A DNA stretch of 64,000 bases from Lachnospiraceae bacterium (GCA_030526195.1 JAUNDG010000001.1:214987-278986), one strand, 5' to 3'; counted from the first letter of the stretch, positions 25,125-36,600 are shown. Notes: generated by a model from the letters alone, not told the origin. Program-made: numbers and translations.

Positions 25125-26339
25125 ATGCTTCTGAGTATCGCGCTTATTCTTCTGGTCGGCATGGCCCTCGGCCGCCTGTGCCGCGGCCTCAAACTGCCGG
25201 CCCTTCTCGGCATGCTGATCACCGGCATCCTGCTTGGCCCCTATGGCTTTATCATCCTGGATGACAGCATCCTTGGCATTTCCGCGGAAATCCGAAAAAT
25301 CGCCCTGGTCATCATCCTGACCCGGGCAGGTCTTGGCCTCGATTTGTCCGGTCTTAAGAAAATAGGTCGGCCGGCGGCGCTCATGTGTTTTCTTCCCGCC
25401 ACCTGCGAATTGCTGGGCATGACGATCATCGGCCATTGTCTTCTGGGGTTATCCATTCTGGAGTCAGCTCTGCTCGGAGCCGTTGTGGCGGCCGTGTCAC
25501 CGGCGGTGGTGGTGCCCCGCATGGTGAAACTCATGGATGAGCAATACGGCACAAAGCAGGGCATCCCCCAGCTCATTTTAGCGGGAGCCTCCGTGGATGA
25601 TGTGTATGTCATTGTGCTGTTTTCAACCTTCACCGGCATGCTTCAGGGCAATGGTGTGTCGGCCCTCAGTTTCATCAACATCCCCGTCTCCATTGCGCTG
25701 GGCATCCTCATCGGTCTTGTCCTTGGTTGGGGGCTCGTGCTCTTTTTCCGGAAATCAGGCCTGCGGGATACGGCGAAAGTCCTGGTGATGCTGTGTCTGT
25801 CATTGCTGCTTGTGGTGGCAGAAGACAGTCTTACGACCGCCATTACATTTTCGGCTCTCATCGCCATCATGTTTTCCGGGATCGGTGTGCGTCAGAAAAA
25901 TGAAGCTCTGGCCGGTCGTTTATCAGCTAAATACGGCAAGCTTTGGGTGGCAGCGGAGGTCTTCCTGTTTGTTCTGGTGGGTGCCTCTGTCAACATCGGG
26001 TACCTCACCCATGTGGGGGTCAAGGCCGTCATCGCCATTTTCCTGGCGTTGGTCTTCCGGATGGTCGGCGTATGCCTGTGCCTGATGCGGACTCATTTCA
26101 CAAAGCTGGAACGGCTCTTCATCATGTTAGCCTACACGCCGAAAGCCACCGTACAGGCGGCCATCGGCGGCATCCCTCTGGCGCTGGGATTTGCCTGCGG
26201 GGACACGGTGCTCACCGTCGCAGTTCTGGCCATAGTGATCACCGCACCTCTGGGCGCCTTTGCTATTGACCTCACCTACAGAAAGTGGTTGTCCTGCGAC
26301 CGAACTGTTGCTGCATCGGAAGCGGGTGCCGTATCATAA
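25125..26339 (+). CDS. CPA1-type cation/proton antiporter
   Basis: A 404-aa polytopic membrane protein (about 12 segments) of the Na+/H+ exchanger superfamily (PF00999). Markers are GRLCRGLKLPALLGMLITGI, LLGPYGFIIL, the acidic/Asn exchange region around VVAAVSPAVVVPRM and GASVDDVYVIVLF (Asp-Asp), and YTPKATVQAAIGGIPLALG near the end. Such antiporters expel Na+, Li+ or K+ for pH and salt homeostasis. GAGGAC lies 8-10 nt before the ATG. It is transcribed away from the small membrane gene and preceded by a structured leader. Confidence 0.88.
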   Translation: MLLSIALILLVGMALGRLCRGLKLPALLGMLITGILLGPYGFIILDDSILGISAEIRKIALVIILTRAGLGLDLSGLKKIGRPAALMCFLPATCELLGMTIIGHCLLGLSILESALLGAVVAAVSPAVVVPRMVKLMDEQYGTKQGIPQLILAGASVDDVYVIVLFSTFTGMLQGNGVSALSFINIPVSIALGILIGLVLGWGLVLFFRKSGLRDTAKVLVMLCLSLLLVVAEDSLTTAITFSALIAIMFSGIGVRQKNEALAGRLSAKYGKLWVAAEVFLFVLVGASVNIGYLTHVGVKAVIAIFLALVFRMVGVCLCLMRTHFTKLERLFIMLAYTPKATVQAAIGGIPLALGFACGDTVLTVAVLAIVITAPLGAFAIDLTYRKWLSCDRTVAASEAGAVS

Positions 26340-26462
26340 TTCCGATGCCAAGCCTTAAAATGCTGCATCGGATTACATAGTGCCGGCAGAATATAGCGTG
26401 ATGAAAAGTGAATCGGATCGGCCGGAAATGAGTAGAATCGATGCCGGCGAAAGGAGATAGAT

Positions 26463-27527
26463 ATGCTGTCATTTGAAAGCGATTACATTGAGGGGGCTCA
26501 TCCCCTCATTTTACAGAAACTGGTGGAGACCAACATGGAGCAGATGTCCGGCTACGGTCTGGACCCCTATTGTGCCTCCGCAAAAGAAAAGATCAAGCGG
26601 GCGGCGGCCTGTCCGGAAGGGGATGTGTACTTCTTCTCCGGCGGGACTCAGACCAATGCCCTCATCATCGACACCATGCTGCGACCCTTTGAAGGGGTCG
26701 TGGCAGCGGCCACCGGTCATGTGGCCCTTCATGAAGGCGGCGCTATTGAAATGACCGGCCACAAAGTCCTCACCCTGCCGGGCTATGACGGCAAGCTGTC
26801 TGCGGAAGAGGTGCGCACCTATCTGGCCGGCTTCTATGCCGACGGCAATCACGAACATATGGTGTTCCCCGGGATGGTCTACATCTCCCATCCCACAGAA
26901 AATGGCACCATTTACAAAAAGCAGGAGCTGGCTGACCTCTACGCCGTCTGCCGTGCGTATGACATTCCGCTCTTCATCGACGGCGCCCGCCTGGGCTACG
27001 GCCTCATGAGCGATGAATCCGACATGACACTGGCCGATGTGGCCGCAAACTGCGACATTTTCTACATCGGCGGCACCAAAGTCGGCGCCCTCTGCGGCGA
27101 AGCCGTGGTTTTCACCAACCACAAAGATGAGGGCGGTCGCATCCATCATGGTGTGCCCCTGCACTTCACAACCCTCATCAAACAACACGGCGCCCTCATG
27201 GCCAAAGGCCGTCTTCTGGGTATCCAGTTTGACGTCCTCTTCACCGATGACCTCTACTTCAAGATCAGCCGCCATGCCATCGACATGGCCGGCAAACTCC
27301 GGGACCTCTTCCGGCGCAAGGGCTACCCTTTCCTCATGGAGTCCCCAACCAACCAGCAGTTCGTCATCTTAGAAAATGAGGAAATGGCTCGCCTCTCAGC
27401 CCACGTAGCCTTCTGCTTCTGGGAAAATGTCGATCCCACCCACACCGGCGTGCGCTTCGCCGCCAGCTGGGCCACCACCGAGGAGAATATCGCCAAACTT
27501 GAAACCCTCCTGGTAGATCATAATTAA
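26463..27527 (+). CDS. ltaE: Low-specificity L-threonine aldolase
   Basis: A 354-aa PLP enzyme of fold type I splitting L-threonine or allo-threonine into glycine and acetaldehyde. Visible are SFESDYIEGAHPLIL, GYGLDPYCASAKE, SGGTQTNALIID (PLP phosphate region), GHVALHEGGAIE, IDGARLGYGL (the PLP-pyridine Asp in DGAR) and FYIGGTKVGALCGEAVVF holding the Schiff-base Lys. Length fits the beta-eliminating lyase family. AAAGGAGA precedes the ATG by 6 nt. It appears monocistronic; the next 359 nt are non-coding and contain repeats. Confidence 0.93.
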   Translation: MLSFESDYIEGAHPLILQKLVETNMEQMSGYGLDPYCASAKEKIKRAAACPEGDVYFFSGGTQTNALIIDTMLRPFEGVVAAATGHVALHEGGAIEMTGHKVLTLPGYDGKLSAEEVRTYLAGFYADGNHEHMVFPGMVYISHPTENGTIYKKQELADLYAVCRAYDIPLFIDGARLGYGLMSDESDMTLADVAANCDIFYIGGTKVGALCGEAVVFTNHKDEGGRIHHGVPLHFTTLIKQHGALMAKGRLLGIQFDVLFTDDLYFKISRHAIDMAGKLRDLFRRKGYPFLMESPTNQQFVILENEEMARLSAHVAFCFWENVDPTHTGVRFAASWATTEENIAKLETLLVDHN

Positions 27528-27729
27528 GAAGGGCTTTTTGGCTATATAGCAATATATAACGTCCTGTGCTGATAGAATGTATACGCACAATTACATGGCA
27601 TTGATTGAATATGACGTGTTGTGGCATTCTTATACAGAACCCTTCCGGGCAGCAGACCCGCACTGTGTGTTGACGGGACCCTCGACGAGGCCGGTTGTTA
27701 ACGGTCGCGAAGCGAGCGTGTTACAACCG

Positions 27730-27855
27730 CTGCACGAGGAGCGGAGCGGAAGCGTGTCCCGGAAACACATGTGCTGGGGCGCTGCCGCAAAACCCTGCAC
27801 GAGGAGCGGAGCGGAAGCGTGTCCCGGAAACACATGTGCCGGGGCGCTGCCGCAA
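27730..27855. repeat. Tandem pair of 61-nt GC-rich repeats
   Basis: Unit 1 (27730-27790) and unit 2 (27795-27855) differ at one base by eye and are separated by 4 nt. They start CTGCACGAGGAGCGG and end GCGCTGCCGCAA. Immediately upstream, GGTTGTTAAC and GTGTTACAACC (about 27690-27728) form an imperfect hairpin. The whole 27528-27886 interval lacks a credible gene; the open frame through it is repeat-derived. Confidence 0.85.
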
Positions 27856-27871
27856 TCCCATTCCTATTATT

Positions 27872-27880
27872 TGATACAAT
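27872..27880 (+). promoter_or_regulatory. Extended -10 promoter immediately before the second MATE start
   Basis: TGATACAAT is an extended -10 element ending 6 nt before ATG 27887, so the predicted transcript start falls on or next to the start codon. No Shine-Dalgarno is visible, so this is a candidate leaderless mRNA. Confidence 0.5.
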
Positions 27881-27886
27881 GGATTT

Positions 27887-29227
27887 ATGATGAGAACAAA
27901 AGTACAGATCTCCGACCACTTCACCTACCGCCGCCTGCTGCGCTTCGTGCTGCCGCCGGCCGTCATGATGCTGTTCACCTCGATCTATACCGTGGTGGAC
28001 GGCTTCTTCGTGTCCAATTTTGTCGGCTCAACAGCCCTGGCCGGCGTCAACCTCATTTACCCCATCATCTGGATCCTGGGCTCCTTCGGCTTCATGGTGG
28101 GTTCAGGCGGCAACGCCCTGGTGGGGAAATACCTGGGCGAAGGCAAAGACGAAGAAGCCCGCCGCATCTTCTCATTCCTGATGCTGATGCTGGTGATCAT
28201 CGGAACCCTTCTGGCCGTAGGCGGCTTCATTTTCATAAGACCCCTGGGACAACTCATCGGCGCAGACGGTGAACTCCTTGACCTGTGCGTTATCTACGGC
28301 CGCATCAGCTTCATCGGTCTGCCCTTCCTCATGATGCAGGTGGCCTTCGGCAACTTCCTCATTACCGCGGAAAAAGGCGGAACCGGTCTTGTTGTCACCA
28401 TTTGCGCCGGCGCCACCAACATCATCATGGACGCGCTGCTGGTGGCGGTTCTGAAGCTGGGCATTGGCGGGGCCGCTCTGGCCACGATCCTGAGCCAGAT
28501 CTGTGCCTCCGTCATCTGCCTCGTGACATTCTTCCGGAGAGGGAAAAAACGTCTTTACTTTGTGCGCCCGGTGAAACGCTGGCGCGCCTTTTGCAAATCC
28601 CTGTACAACGGTGCATCGGAATTTCTCACCAACGTGTCGTCCTCCATCGTCTGCGTCATTTTCAACGTCCGCCTTATGGCCATGGCCGGCGAAAACGGGG
28701 TGGCGGCCTACGGCGTCATCATGTATGTGTGCTACGTATTCCTGGCCATTTTCTTCGGCTATGCCATGAGCTGCACATCCCTGATCAGCTATAACTACGG
28801 CGCGGATAACCGGCCGGAGCTGAAAAATCTGTTTAAAAAGAGTCTTGTGCTGATGCCGGTCACCGGGGTTATTATGGTGATACTGGCAGAGTTGATGGCC
28901 GTGCCCCTGTCCGAGATCTATGTGGGGTACGACCCGGCACTTCTGGAAATGACAGTGCGGGGCTTCCGATTATTCTCATTTTCCTATGCCCTGTCCGGCG
29001 TCAACTGCTTCGCCTCGGCATTTTTTACGGGCTTCAACAACGGCACGGTGTCCGGTGTGCTGTCCGTGCTGAGGTCTCTGGTTTTCCAGATCATCGCAGT
29101 CTTTGTGCTGCCCCTGTTGTGGGGCCTTGACGGGATCTGGCTGGCGGTGACGGCGGCGGAAGCTATGGCCCTGTGTGCCAGCATCCTCTGCTTTGTCCTG
29201 TTTCGAAAACGCTATCATTACGCCTGA
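27887..29227 (+). CDS. MATE-family exporter (second copy)
   Basis: A 446-aa exporter with 12 predicted membrane segments. Markers are FVLPPAVMMLFTSIYTVVDG, FVSNFVGSTALAGVNLIYP, VGSGGNALVGKYLGEGKDEE, and in the second half VAAYGVIMYVCYVFLAIF and SYNYGADNRPELKNLF. It is more like the NorM/DinF-type clostridial MATEs with a YNYGA motif than the first copy at 17138. Two start codons are adjacent (27887, 27890) and no ribosome site is visible. The TIM-barrel isomerase gene starts 15 nt downstream, so the two are co-transcribed. Confidence 0.9.
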   Translation: MMRTKVQISDHFTYRRLLRFVLPPAVMMLFTSIYTVVDGFFVSNFVGSTALAGVNLIYPIIWILGSFGFMVGSGGNALVGKYLGEGKDEEARRIFSFLMLMLVIIGTLLAVGGFIFIRPLGQLIGADGELLDLCVIYGRISFIGLPFLMMQVAFGNFLITAEKGGTGLVVTICAGATNIIMDALLVAVLKLGIGGAALATILSQICASVICLVTFFRRGKKRLYFVRPVKRWRAFCKSLYNGASEFLTNVSSSIVCVIFNVRLMAMAGENGVAAYGVIMYVCYVFLAIFFGYAMSCTSLISYNYGADNRPELKNLFKKSLVLMPVTGVIMVILAELMAVPLSEIYVGYDPALLEMTVRGFRLFSFSYALSGVNCFASAFFTGFNNGTVSGVLSVLRSLVFQIIAVFVLPLLWGLDGIWLAVTAAEAMALCASILCFVLFRKRYHYA

Positions 29228-29242
29228 TGGAAAGGAGCGACC

Positions 29243-30010
29243 ATGGGAAAGCTTTTCGTATCTGAACTGATTCCGCGGGAGGAACTGAAGAAGGTGATGA
29301 AGGAGACAGGGGCCGGTCTTGAAACGATTCGCTTCAGTATGAGCGACAGTCTCGACCACATCGAGCAGAACTACCGGGAGTTTGAGGAAGATCTGGATTA
29401 CTGGGATCATCCGGCCCTGTCATTTCACGGTCCCTTTGTGGATCTGGTGCCGGTGAGCTATGACAGCAAGATCCAGGCGGTGACCATGGAGCGCTTCAAC
29501 GAAGGCTATCGGGCGGCGGCCCATTTCGGGGCGGAAAATATTGTGTTCCACAGCGGTATGGTGCCGGATATTTATCTCACCATCGGCTGGGCGGAACGCA
29601 TCATCGATTTCTGGCACGCCTTCATGAAGGATAAAACCGGCGTGACGGTGCTGATGGAAAATATGCTGGACCGGGAAATCCATCCCTTTGAGGATGTGAT
29701 GAAAGATGAGATCCTCGGGAAAATGCCCAATTTCGGCATTTGTCTCGATATCGGCCATGTCCATTGCCGGTCACCCTATGCGGTGGCGGAGTGGATCGAC
29801 AAGCTGGGGCCGGCCATCAAGCATGTGCATCTCCACAACAATTTCGGTTCCCAGGATACCCACAATGCGCTGGATGACGGGACTTTGCCGGTGGAGACGG
29901 TCATGTCTCTTTTGCGAGACCTGCCGGGAGAGCGGACCTGGACCATCGAATGCGCCTCCTATGAGCGGATCATGCGCAGCTTCGATGTGTGGCAGCATTA
30001 CATCGGCTGA
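29243..30010 (+). CDS. Sugar phosphate isomerase/epimerase-like TIM-barrel protein
   Basis: A 255-aa protein of the xylose isomerase-like/AP endonuclease 2 superfamily. Metal- and substrate-binding segments by eye are LSFHGPFVDL, IVFHSGMVPD, VLMENMLDREIHPFEDV, GICLDIGHVHC and HVHLHNNFGSQDTHNAL, with a C-terminal TWTIECAS. These residues would hold a divalent metal. A GGAAAGGAG site lies before the ATG. It follows the MATE gene by 15 nt. The true substrate is unknown; nuclease activity (endonuclease IV) is less likely because the barrel is short and the zinc ligands differ. Confidence 0.85.
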   Translation: MGKLFVSELIPREELKKVMKETGAGLETIRFSMSDSLDHIEQNYREFEEDLDYWDHPALSFHGPFVDLVPVSYDSKIQAVTMERFNEGYRAAAHFGAENIVFHSGMVPDIYLTIGWAERIIDFWHAFMKDKTGVTVLMENMLDREIHPFEDVMKDEILGKMPNFGICLDIGHVHCRSPYAVAEWIDKLGPAIKHVHLHNNFGSQDTHNALDDGTLPVETVMSLLRDLPGERTWTIECASYERIMRSFDVWQHYIG

Positions 30011-30209
30011 GGTACCGGTTAATGGGAGACGGGCGGTGGTCAGGCATTTGTTGGCCTTGTGACGATTTGGAGGAAATGTCAGACTATTGGTAAGATTTGA
30101 CAAATTGTAATGGCTCAGTTGTCTGTTATAAACAAAATAGCCGACATGAGTGCATAAACGTTTGTATTATATTCAGTTTGTGTTAATATTTTCTTAATTA
30201 AGCATGTTA

Positions 30210-30410
30210 TCGCCTGTATATGTGAATCCAGATACGGGTAAAAGGAATCCGGTGTGAATCCGGAGCTCTACCGTGAGCTGTATGGACGGGATCTGTTGCG
30301 TCGGTGAAAGCCGGTCATTGCACGTCAGTGTGAGAAGGCAGCATCAGATTTTTCTTTTGAAGGAAAACCGTCTGAGCCAGAAGACTTGGTAATGTGAGGT
30401 CGTCTTTCGT
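30210..30410 (+). promoter_or_regulatory. Cobalamin-type riboswitch upstream of the surface B12 cluster
   Basis: Conserved elements of the cobalamin riboswitch are recognisable: AAAAGGAATCCGGTGTGAATCC (30240-30261) corresponds to the AAAGGGAA-x-GGTGxGAATCC core, and TGAGCCAGAAGACTTGG (30372-30388) is the B12 box. Between them lie further paired regions (for example CCGGT/GCCGG-type arms near 30300). Limits are approximate. A hairpin (30402-30428) and an intrinsic terminator follow, as expected for transcriptional control: high corrinoid favours termination. It controls a wall protein rather than a biosynthetic gene. The rest of 30011-30653 carries no gene. Confidence 0.87.
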
Positions 30411-30449
30411 CAGGGGATGTCGGAAGACAGTAAGAACACAGGAATAATG

Positions 30450-30488
30450 CGGCTGTGATCATTTTTGATATGATCACAGCTGTTTTTT
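30450..30488 (+). terminator. Expression-platform terminator of the cobalamin riboswitch
   Basis: A 10-bp perfect stem GCTGTGATCA/TGATCACAGC (30452-30461, 30471-30480), extendable by two more pairs, followed by six T at 30483-30488. It lies 165 nt before the start codon. Confidence 0.92.
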
Positions 30489-30653
30489 ATTGCCCGGAAG
30501 TTCCGGCAGAAGCCACTTCATTTCCTTAAGAAAATGAGGCAGTGCAAGCCAAACAATTATGGGCGGTGTCATCACAGACTATTCCTTTCTGACCTTTCAC
30601 TAAGCAGCGATGCAGCTAATTATAGTCTTGGGAAAATGAGAAAGGAGAAAGTG

Positions 30654-33600
30654 ATGAACAAACTCTCAAAGAGACTGATCAGTCTCATCCTGACAGTGTT
30701 CATGATCGTGGCTCTTTTGCCGACCACAGCCTTTGCTTATTACGGCACAGGCGATGCGGTGACCGATTATAAGACGGTTTACCGTGTGGGTCAGAAAGAC
30801 ATTTCCGATGATGACGTTGTCTACATTTCTATCAGTAATGACGACAAATATGTCGTGTCAAACGGGACCGATACCGGGACCGTCATGTCTTATGTGCCGG
30901 TGAAGATCAGCGATCTGGCACAGGTCGATCTGGCTAAGTTCGGCCTTCAGGATTATCTTGTCGAAGCTCCGGCTGAACAGGGTGGTGGTCATCTTGTCAC
31001 AGCCATGCATCTTTTCGTTTATACCCTTGAACAGTACTACCAGGATGGGTGGGAAGTCACGGTGACCGGTAATGCCGGTTCTGCTTATATGCAGAACGGT
31101 TTCTGGGGCCATGATGAAAACCTCACCTACAACGTCAACGGCGAATATCCGCTGGCCGCTGAAAAATGGGGGGCCACTTTCGATACCATCGTGCTTCAGA
31201 AGAATGATTACGTGGACATCACCATGTATTCCGATTGGGATTTCTTCAACGATGAGAATGCCGGTTACCATTATTTCCTGGATGCGTCAGGAGTCGTTAC
31301 TCATGAGTATACGACGGTTGCCGGAACCGGGGTCAACGTGGCCTATGGCCGCGCCAAGACAGATTTTGGCGGTGAATACACCACATCCATGCTTCCCTGT
31401 GCGGGTGAGATCTTTGTGACAACAGCCATGACCGAAGATCCGAGAAACAGCGAAGCGACGGTGATGAGTGTCAATACCGATGCGACCGGCAAAGCCGAGG
31501 TGATGCTTAATGAAGCCGGTACCTATTATCTCTACACTTATGGCGCCACCGGAAATGGTGAAGCCATCGTATCCGGTCCCGCTTATGCGAAGCTCGTTGT
31601 CACAGCTCCCCCCAGACCCGATGAGGTCTTTGCGGATGTGACAGTTCGGGCTCAGGTTGAAAATGCATATCTTTATCCCTTCACAGAGAAACTTCATGTC
31701 AGCAGCTACACTTCTGACATTTTTGGCTACAAAGACAGCAGCGCTGATGTCACAGCTCTGGATGCTCTGATCGCCTATCACAAGGTTCTCTTCGGTGACG
31801 ATTTTACAAAAGAGACAGCTGAGACCTATCTCGTTGTCAGCAGCTCCGGCTGGGTGACCAAGGTCTTTGGTGAAGAGACCTCCGGCATGTCCTTCCTGAT
31901 CAACGGCGGTGCGCCGAATGACGGCACAGAATCCTCCTATGGCGGTTATAACGGCCTGCTGATCAACCAGGCTACCCTTGCCAATGATGACATTGTGGAT
32001 ATTTTCCTGTATGCCGCAGAGGGCGGGTATGCCGATTACATGACCTACGTGTCTGTACCGGAAGATACCATCTATGTGGACAGCGATATCATCGTCAAGG
32101 TGGACGGTATCGGTGTCATGAACGGTTATCTGTATCAGACTCCGGCGGCTATGAAGGCCGCAGCCAATCCGCTGGTTGGTGCCGGTCTTGCCTGGCTCGA
32201 TATTGAAACAGGTACCGTGACACCGATCAAGGAGAGTAATCTGCCTGTTCGGACAGCTGCCAATGGTCAGGCTGTTGTCAAAGCACCGGATACCGCCGGC
32301 ACCTATTACCTGGTGGCTGTGAACGGTGCGGTGGAAGAAACAAATGTATTCACCGTGATGAATCCCACAGCCGTCACCGTGGCTCTGGCTCCGGAAGTTT
32401 TTGCCGATGTCACAGTGCGGACACAGGCTGAAAACGTTTATCTGATGCCCTTCGACAGCAAGCTGCATGTCAGCTCTCATGCTGCTGAAGAGAAAGGCTA
32501 CAAGGATGTTTCCGGTAGCGTCACAGCCGTTGACGTTCTGGTCGCCGCTCACAGCGAGATGTTCGGTGATGAGTTTGACACGAACCCGAAGAATTACCTG
32601 GATGTGTCAGCTTCAGGCTGGGTGACCAAGATTTTCGGTCAGTCAGCTGACATGGCCCTCTATAAAAATGGTTGGGCGCCCAATGACGGCACCGAATCTT
32701 CTTATGGCGGTTATAACGGTCTTCTGGTCACACAGATCACCGTGACTGACAATGATGTGCTGGATGTGATGTTCTATTCAAAGGACGCCACCTGGACTGA
32801 TTATTATACCTACATCACACCGGTGACAGAAAAGGTGATGGCCGGTGAAGATGTGACAGTGAAGGTAACCGGTTATATGGCCTGCTTCGAAGGCTCAAAT
32901 TATCTCACACCGGAAGCCGCAGCCGCCTGCAATAAGCCGGTGGTCGGTGCCGCACTGGCCTTTGTGGATCCCACATCCGGTGAAGTCGGGGCTCCCATCA
33001 AGGTCAATGACAAGGTTGTGCTCACAGATGCTAAGGGTGAGGCTACCTTCAAGATGCCGGCCGAAGTCGATGACTACTATCTGACAGCCATTTCCTACGT
33101 CAGTGAGGATGAGGATGTCGATGATATCGCTGTCTTCATGAATCCGGTCAAGCTGGAAGCCGGCGAAGTGACTGACGGCTTCAACACCATCACCATCAAT
33201 GCCGTTCCGTCAACTGTTGACGTGACCTTCTACAGCGATGCCGATGCTTCCGTTAAGGTGCAGAAGTCTCGTGTGAAGGATAACGGTGTCGTGGATGGGG
33301 CTCATCAGTATGTGCTGACAGTGCCGGATGGCACCTACAGCTACAGAGCCGAAGATGGTGACGTGGACCTGGGCGGTATGTCCTTCTCACTGCCGATTCC
33401 GGAAAATGTCACCACAACAGAAGATAACACGGTCATGAAGCTTGTCCGTGTGAACTGGTACACCGCTAATAAGAGTGTCGCCAATATCGGTGATTACGAA
33501 CTGACAGTAAATGCCGGTGCTGAAAAGGTTACAACCGGCGGCCAGTATAAAGACAGCAGCAACCGTATTGTCACACCGGGTATGGTATGGGCCTACGGCA

Positions 33601-36600
33601 ATGCCAAGCTTTACAACTGGTCATATAAACTGAACGGTGAGCTTGCCGCAAGCTATGGCGTGGTGCCGGCCGTCAATCAGACCTTTGCCACAACCCTGAC
33701 AGCAACACAGAATAAGACATTCTCTCTGTCAGCCTTAAAGACATTTACGGTCGTGGCTCCGGCCGATGCCGAAACCAAGATCTTCTATCAGCTCAACAAC
33801 TTTAACACCATCGAGCTGACAGATGTGGTGGCCACACCCAACGATGACGGCACTGTTTCCTACGTGGCCTCTTACCCGGCCTTCGCCAATGCCAGCTACC
33901 GTGTATCAAAGGCAGGCTGCCGCACAGAAGCCGGTTATGCCAAGGACAACGCCATTCAGGTTGTCACCTTCGATGAATCCGCATCACCCGCTGACAGCAC
34001 AAGCACTTTCACCTTCGGCGATGACAGATCCGTCTTCATGAATGTGGGTGACAGCATCTTTACCAACAATGAACTGGCCATGAGCGTCGGCGAAACCTTC
34101 CGTCTGAAAGCCTACAGAGGTTGGGAAATCGTCAACACCGTGACCTCCAATATCATGATCGAACCGGATTTCCACGTGAACGTCCTGAGCGGCGCTGATG
34201 TCATCGACATCAAACCGGTGGAAAATGCCGGCGGCAATGCCAGGAATAACTGGATGGATATCACAGCCCTGAAAGAAGGGACCGCTGTTGTATCCGTCAG
34301 CTATGACGCCATCAACATCGGTGGCAATACCACCATCGGTGCCGTCTTCGGTGCTTCCGATCCGGCCAGAAACGGTGTCTTCGTCGTCAATGTCGGCTCA
34401 GATGCCAAGGTTGAGGTCACACCGGTCTGCAGCGACGACAACTGGGATTCCGAATTTGATACTGTCTTCTTCACAGGCGACAGCACAACCTTCAGCTTTG
34501 CCGCTGATGCCACAGCCGTTTCCGTTATGAACGTTTACGGCAATGAGATGGGTGCCGCCCAGGCCGGCACACAGGCCGATGGTCTGTGGACAGTGCCGAT
34601 CACAGAAGGCGCCAACATCATCACACTGAATTCAGCCGCAGGTACCGATTATCTGGTGGTACGCGGCAAGAAGCTGGCCATCACGCTGACCAATAACACA
34701 ACCGAGCAGTCATCCACAAATCCGGCTGAGGTCGAGATCAATGTGGGCGACGAGATCAGCATCACCTTCAACAGCCTGGTCAACCCGATTCCGAAGATGT
34801 CCGGCATCTACAATCCGGGTTACATGAATACGGTCAAGACAACCTATACACTCAATGATGCCTTCAAGCTTCAGAGCAAGGGCGCTCAGTATAACTACAA
34901 GCTGGAGGCAAACAGCAGCCTGACCTTCAAGGCTCTGGTGCCGGGTGAAAACAAGCTGAGCAGCGGTTACATCGACGAAACCTCTATGGGTAATGCGATC
35001 GGTGACCACCGCAACATCAGCGATCTTGGCGTGGCAGCCAACTTCAATGCTTCCGCTGTTCCGTATAAGTCCTGTATCCTGCCGGATATCACCTTCACCG
35101 TTAAGGAAGGTGAGACCGAGGTCGATAAGTCTGAATGGACAAAGATCAATAAGGTCAGCCTGTATGCCGGCCCCAGCGCTTATATGACAGGCTTCAAGTT
35201 CAACCAGACGTCAGCAACAGCGGTTAAAGACAATAACGCCACAAACTGGACACAGCTGACGGATGCCATGGGCAACTATTATCTGGGCGCTACCGTGACA
35301 GCCGCTTCCTACTACAACACCATCGTGATGACCTACTGGTATGACGGCGGCGAAAAGGAAAATGTCGAGCTGACCAGCGGCGCAGAGGCCATTGTCAAAA
35401 AGCCGCTTTTCGCAGCTGATGGCGATAAGGTCCTCAACATTCAGATCACCATCACCGCCGGTGACGGTTCTGAAAGCCGGACGCTCAATTACGTGGTCTA
35501 TCCGGGTAAAGCCAACCTTCAGTATGTCCATCCGATCATCGGCAGCCTGACCGCCAGAAGCGAAGAGGATGCCGAAGCAGAAGTGGTCTGCGAAATGGGT
35601 CATGCCTGGAACTACACAGAAACTGATTACACCATGGATATCGGCACAGCACAGGATCTGACCTTCACAGCCGCCATGGTCCAGAAGTACACAAATGCCA
35701 CTAGTAAGACTCAGGATAATTCCGATGCTGTTACCCTTGTGGGCATCAAGAACGGTGAGCCGGTTGGCGAACCTGTCCTGGTACAGGCCGGTGCTGACTT
35801 CCCGACAGGCAGCTGGACTTATGAACTGAAGGATGCCGATCAGCTTGATGGCATTCAGCTGACAGTTGTTTCTTACGTCAGAGAAGATGCCGCAAGAACC
35901 TACAACGTGACCTTCACTGACTCCTGCGAGGCCGATCGTCATGATTGGGAAACAGAACTGTCTTATGATGCGCCGCCGTGTCTTGAAAACTGCACGAAGT
36001 CCATTCGCTGCAAGAACTGCGATATCGTCCGTCATACAGAACCGGTAGAAGAGCTTCTGCCGCATAAGGATGACAACAGCGATGATGTCTGCGATTACTG
36101 CGACGGCCTGCTGTATGCCAAGATCAAACTGGCCGGCAGCAGCCGCTGGGAAACAGCCGCTGCGATCGCCGAAGCCGCTTATCCGGACGGCGCTGACGAG
36201 ATCATCGTTGTGACCGGTCAGAAGTTCCCGGATGCTCTGGCAGCCAATGCTTATGCCGGTGCCAAGGATGCACCGATCATCCTGACAAAGGACAGCGGTC
36301 TGCCGGCAGCGATCAAGAAACTCCTCAAGACAACCTGGGGCGGCAAAGTGACAAAGGCCACCATCATCGGCGGCACCATCACCACAAACGTTCTGAAGGA
36401 TCTGGATGACTGCGGTGTTGAAAACATCAACATGAGTCTGACAAGAGGTACCGATCGTTATCAGACAGCAGAACTTATCTGCACAAAGGGTCTTAACACA
36501 GGTCTCTTCTCAACCGATACGGTTATCCTGACAACCGGTAAGAAGGCTGCTGACGCTCTGTCAGTCTCCTCCTGGAGTAATACATACCGTCTGCCGATCC

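Noticed and set aside
27730-27855. Possible CRISPR array
   Set aside because: Only two units, 61 nt each, separated by 4 nt; there are no unique spacers or cas genes.
27577-28272. 231-aa + strand frame through the tandem repeats
   Set aside because: It translates the repeats and then an alternative frame of the MATE gene; no ribosome site and no domain.
17138-29227. The two MATE genes as a recent duplication
   Set aside because: The proteins differ throughout, for example in the loop motifs, and have different promoters; they are distant paralogues.
31287-32552. 421-aa - strand open frame opposite the giant DUF4430 protein
   Set aside because: Antisense of a gene with signal peptide and repeated modules; composition is atypical for protein.
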